Positions 60,503 to 64,000 of a stretch of 64,000 nucleotides of DNA are shown here, piece by piece. Made by a program: the position numbers and the translations under genes. Positions within the stretch are counted from its first letter, which is position 1, and each line of letters starts with the position of its first letter. This stretch comes from Hemileia vastatrix. Lineage: Eukaryota > Basidiomycota > Pucciniomycetes > Pucciniales > Zaghouaniaceae. Location of the stretch: the NCBI GenBank assembly GCA_030280995.1, contig JASXTE010000012.1, forward strand, positions 8,097,001 to 8,161,000, given 5' to 3'. The notes below the pieces were generated by a model that did not search any database, was not told the origin of the DNA, and saw nothing but the letters and a program-made list of their open reading frames with translations.

Positions 60503-61275
60503 TGTCACCGGACGACCTATGCACAAGGTCGAGGATGTTCCTGTAAGTGAGATGAGAGATTTTAGAAACTTCTTCGAAGCACAGAGGAATGATTCGAGGA
60601 AATGATTCGAAGGTCACTCGAAGTAATAGCTATAGGTTCAAGGTTCGATCGAGAAGAATTATAAACTAGTTCCAAGGTAATAATAATTCTTAAAATCTCA
60701 CGAAGGGTTGGAAACTCAATAATCAAAGATTTAGGATTTAGAAATGAATATTTGAGAAGGTAAAAGAAAGATACAATAACAATGATTTAACTTTTAAGGA
60801 TTTACCACTATTAATGTAAATACGATATTATAATTTAATTCTAAGGAATATCGAACCAAATACCCAACTCCTTTTATATCCTTTGTTCCTCCTCGCATTG
60901 ACCTCCCTTCCATCGCAGCATTCCCATTCCATTGACCATTACTAACATACACTTAGACCCTCTCCACTAAATATCTGTCCATGCTCAATTTGCCCCTTTT
61001 AATTAATTAACAAAACTTTAATGAAAAAACTACTACTATACTATTTTGTTGATCCTAGCGCTGTGCATCGCTTATTGAAAAGGACTAAGGTACCCTATTG
61101 GGAGATTGACTAATTTAGATTTAGAGTTTAGGCTAGCGCAGTTAAATAGTAGTACACAAAGGAAAATCGCAGTTGCTATGGAGAATTGCTTTCTGCGCTT
61201 CGAGTATAGATTTAGGACTTGATATTATTGATTTATTGAGTTAATTTCGCTTCAAGTGTCACATGGCGCGTGACA
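60503..61275 (-). repeat. 5' LTR of element D
   Basis: 773 bp, the partner of 52787-53559. In element orientation it starts TGTCACGCGCCATGTG and ends GTCGTCCGGTGACA. The adjoining GTATAATTTAATTCTCC is the primer-binding-site position; no tRNA match is recognised. Confidence 0.95.
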
Positions 61276-61471
61276 CTGCCTTTATCCCAGTTATCCCAGT
61301 AGTTTCTTTCTTCTTTAAGTGTTACATTTGAATTGCCATTTGTCTCTCCCCAGTTGACTAGTCTCTCTCACTTTTAATTTAACTTCTCATGTGATTTGTG
61401 TCTCCTTCATGCCCCTTGCTGGGTTAGATTGTATGAAATAAAAAAAAAATAAAAATAAAAAGGCAGATTCT

Positions 61472-61644
61472 CAAAGATTGTGTTCATGAAGTCTTTCACC
61501 CAACAACTCAAACAGAAATGATGGCAAGTGTGGAAACACTTTGGGGCTAACTTCCCCAAATCCATCCTCCTCAACCTTGTTGAGTCAATGCCAAGACAAA
61601 TTGCGGCTGTTATTGAGGCATCAGGAGGTTCCACCCACTGGTGA
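61472..61644 (+). pseudogene. Tc1/mariner transposase, piece 4 (C-terminus)
   Basis: After the right copy of AGATTCT the sequence reads KDCVHEVFHPTTQTEMMASV, then with a small shift LVESMPRQIAAVIEASGG followed by STHW and a stop at 61642-61644. This is the standard end of Tc1-type transposases. It joins WKIL at 47332 in frame when the LINE and one TSD copy are removed. Confidence 0.85.
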
Positions 61645-62704
61645 CCTGATAAAAAAATTGAAAATTTCCATTTTTTTTTTTTTTTTTTACCTTTTTTTTA
61701 TGTTTGTTATTGCAAGTAGATAGTATTTAGTTCTAGGAATCTATCTATGCTACTCTCAATGCTGAGAGATGGCTGGTTAAAAAGTTGGTATCATGATTAT
61801 TTAGAAAAGTTGAAATTTTTAAAAAAAAACATTAGACTTTTTGATTAATCTTTTGTGATCTTTGAATTCTACAGTGTAAGTTTGACTAGTCTAGCTATGA
61901 CTAAAGTGAAATATAAGTGGTATTGTGGTTGTTAAATGCTAAGTAAGAATCACCAGAACCCACTTCCAGGCACTGTATGAATGCATGTATGAATGAATGT
62001 ATATATATATATATGTATCCATGTATGAATCTACTTAAGTACATACACATCATAATAAACACAAAACAGTGGTTAACCAACACTTTGTATCTTAACCATA
62101 TCTATCTAAAAGCCAATAACCCAGAACTAAAAAGTTCAGGCCTAGCAGTACCTGCACCTACCACACACTTCCTCCCTCTCAAAACAATTTATCAATAACC
62201 AACAAACCAACCCATCAAACACATGAAAAAAAAACCTTCAAAAAACCAACTTCCTCCCCCCTCCCCCCAAAAGTAACTAAAGCCCAACACCCATTTAAAG
62301 CAAGCATCATCACCACCAACTATTTAACCTAATCAAAATAGATTACAAAAACAAACATCAAAAGAAGAATAAAATAAATCAAAAATCCAATACACCAAAC
62401 CAATCTATACTCAAAACAACTCAAGCTCATAAAGAATAAAGATACCCAAACATCAATTTTTTTTAAAACAGATTAGTTTCAACTTAAACTTATGAAAGGA
62501 ATATTGTATCCGTAATAAGCTACATTAAAAAAATCAAGATAAACATAATATAACATAAAAATAAAGTGTGACCTACACTTACACCAAAAATGAACATTAT
62601 ATTATAAATTACAAATTACATAAATAAAAAACCAAAAATAAAAAAATAAAACACTCTATGCACGCTTGAACACATGCCTATAATTATACCCTATATATAA
62701 ATGT
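61645..62704. other. Region between the Tc1 end and the START-like gene
   Basis: No supported gene. A T-rich run lies at 61672-61690. GAATGCATGTATGAATGAATG and a (TA)n run are at about 61978-62014. The part from 62100 on is A/C-rich and may be the 3' untranslated and downstream region of the minus-strand gene. Confidence 0.4.
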
Positions 62705-64000
62705 TCATGATAACTTGCCATATATATACGCCATGAAAATACAAGCGGACACGAAAAATACTTGAGGCCTAGTAAAATACAAATCTTGAGTAATAATCAA
62801 CATAGCGTCAGACGGTAATACCAAGCCACGAGATGATGATGTTTTGACGTCTTTAGATTTAAAGTCTGACAATGATGTAGTGTTAGTAACAATAGATTCC
62901 TTATGTTCATGTGAATTGATGACAGTGTTTGAGGTGCAACTTTCTGCTTGATTACCAGCCGGAGATTGCTCAGATAATCCTGAACCAGATAGATTGGAAT
63001 TTGGCACCCCACTAGAGCTTCTCGTAGGAATATTGTTTTTTGAGTCCATCTGTGAGGCCAAGAGATTAGGAATATGAAAAAGACCAACAAAGAATGATCA
63101 GCTAGTATCAATAATAGAACTTATATGCAGATGATACATCAATACAAACATGATGTGATAACGATCCATTGACGGCATTTAATACACTTTTCGTTTTGTC
63201 AGTTTGGTTATGTTCATTGATTTTCCTTCGACTGTGGGATGATCCATTTATCGCTACTGCAACTTCCTTGGTCACTACTTCACCATTGACTGTTACCATA
63301 TTTACATTAGAACTGACAGCACATGGCTTGATAGAGAAATGAATTGAAGTATTTGGAAGAATCAATGGTGACCATGAGAGTTGAAGAGTCTGAGGTTGTT
63401 GCTCTATTTTGACGAAAACAGCACTATTTGGAGGATCTAATTTGATATCGATGCCAGATGGATACATTTTTTCACTCCACTAATTTGATTAAGAAGATGG
63501 TGAGTAAATATATAAAATTGGATCAATCATTACACTTGTGAATGATTCCAAAAAAAAAAAAAAAATAAATAATTTTTTTTTTAAAAAAAAGCTTACATGT
63601 AGCCAACAAAGCTGCGAAGAATTATCAGCGGCTGATGGTTTAATAGATTCGTCAAGCTTATCCTTTTTTATCAACTCCCACTCCACTTCACCCCTTAACA
63701 GGTTGCCATCTTCATGCCTGATTTCGACGCTTCCCGCGTTCCACCGAATGAAACCAGGAGCAAAGCCATACTGGGTGATAAATTGAGAAACATGATGCGG
63801 TCGATGTGAAAAGCTTGAGATAACAATTTTGCGGAGAAACGCGGGCACAGATGAAGGTACATTAAAATCCATCTCAATTAGATGGGTCAAAAGAACCTGC
63901 GTAGAAGATATCGGTTCTAATGACCAGCCCGAGAATCCAATTTTGGCCAAATTAGATAGGTCTAGTTGATGCTCATGAGCTATGGTAAAGTCTTCAATGG
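62705..64000 (-). CDS. START-like protein with C-terminal membrane segment (5' part beyond the right edge)
   Basis: Host gene, partial. Exons 64000-63597, 63479-63150 and 63049-62705, all in phase 0. The first intron is GTAAGC...AAATTAG. The second is GTTTGT...CTCACAG, and its donor is less certain (GTATCA at 63135 is an alternative). The N-terminal part of the visible protein, with SGWSLEPISSTQVLLTHLIE and SVPAFLRKIVISSF, resembles the end of a START lipid-binding domain. Then come a beta-rich segment (WLHWSEKMYPSGIDIKLDPP), a Ser/Asn-rich linker, and RPQVFFVSACIFMAYIYGK, a likely membrane anchor five residues from the end. Together these suggest a membrane-tethered lipid-binding protein, which is inference. 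No stop breaks it, and its codons look less AT-biased than those of the transposons. Confidence 0.65.

Larger units (their letters stand above)
52787..61275 (-). mobile_element. Ty3/Gypsy chromovirus-like element D, inserted in the LINE
   Basis: 8.5 kb on the minus strand. LTRs of 773 bp each (60503-61275 is the 5' LTR, 52787-53559 the 3' LTR) differ at about 19 positions by eye, mostly transitions. CTGCC flanks both ends (52782-52786, 61276-61280). Content in element order: gag, frameshift signal, pol with chromodomain, a gap, and an antisense spliced gene just inside the 3' LTR. The sequence is richer in G+C and in TCGA than its neighbours. Confidence 0.95.
47333..61464 (+). mobile_element. 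LINE retrotransposon with RNase H, split by element D
   Basis: About 5.6 kb of LINE lies at 47333-52786 and 61281-61464. AGATTCT flanks it (47326-47332 and 61465-61471). The 3' end is an A-rich tail of AAATAAAAAAAAA type. It has an ORF1 with zinc-knuckle remnants and an ORF2 with endonuclease, RT and RNase H, the layout of the Tad/I-type LINEs known from fungi. Many stops show that it is long dead. Confidence 0.9.

Noticed and set aside
61978..62014. Possible inverted-repeat end of the Tc1 element at the (TA)n run
   Set aside because: No matching inverted sequence was found left of 36736; it is a simple repeat.

Overview
The window looks like a piece of a large, AT-rich, transposon-packed fungal genome, most likely a basidiomycete and probably a rust (Pucciniales). 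The reasons are short GT-AG introns (55-120 nt), a PLAC8 gene and a START-like gene split by small introns, a Tc1-type transposase, a LINE with an RNase H domain, and Ty3/Gypsy elements whose Gag and Pol resemble those I know from rust fungi. The placement is from memory of these families, not from a search.

Only two host genes are seen. One is a complete six-exon PLAC8-family gene (4834-5823, minus). The other is the 3' part of a START-like gene with a C-terminal membrane segment (62705-64000, minus), which runs off the right edge. Almost everything else is mobile DNA, much of it nested. From the left: the end of a PIF/Harbinger element with a Myb/SANT-like gene (1-598); a second Harbinger element (705-3861) inside an old LTR (599-4552); the PLAC8 island; another LTR of the same family with a 200-bp MITE in it (6701-8388); a decayed Gypsy element 'G' (8427 to about 15060) with an antisense Cys-rich gene; Gypsy element F on the minus strand (15432-24232); and Gypsy element B on the plus strand (25828-35706). 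B and F each carry a copy of the same 260-bp MITE.

The right half is a nest. A Tc1/mariner transposase gene is cut into four pieces (36736-36910, 37905-38033, 46763-47332, 61472-61644). It is broken by an unidentified AT-rich insert, by the young Gypsy element A (38034-46757, TSD ATTAT), and by a LINE (47333-61464, TSD AGATTCT). The LINE is itself broken by Gypsy element D (52787-61275, TSD CTGCC). The transposase reading frame resumes across the A and LINE junctions when the inserts and one TSD copy are removed.

The most interesting signals are these. (1) Elements D and G, of different Gypsy lineages, each hold an antisense, intron-containing Cys-rich gene downstream of pol, with a C-X2-C-X6-C motif and a TATAAAA box exactly 98 nt before the ATG. 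(2) Element D has a textbook -1 frameshift site (A AAA AAC, gag stop, 5-nt spacer, stem-loop) between gag and pol. (3) Element A has a 5' gag region open in two frames next to intron-like signals. (4) Elements A and F share an integrase in which the second catalytic Asp is Glu. (5) Four MITE or Harbinger insertions have exact 3-bp target duplications that can be checked against empty paralogous sites within this window.
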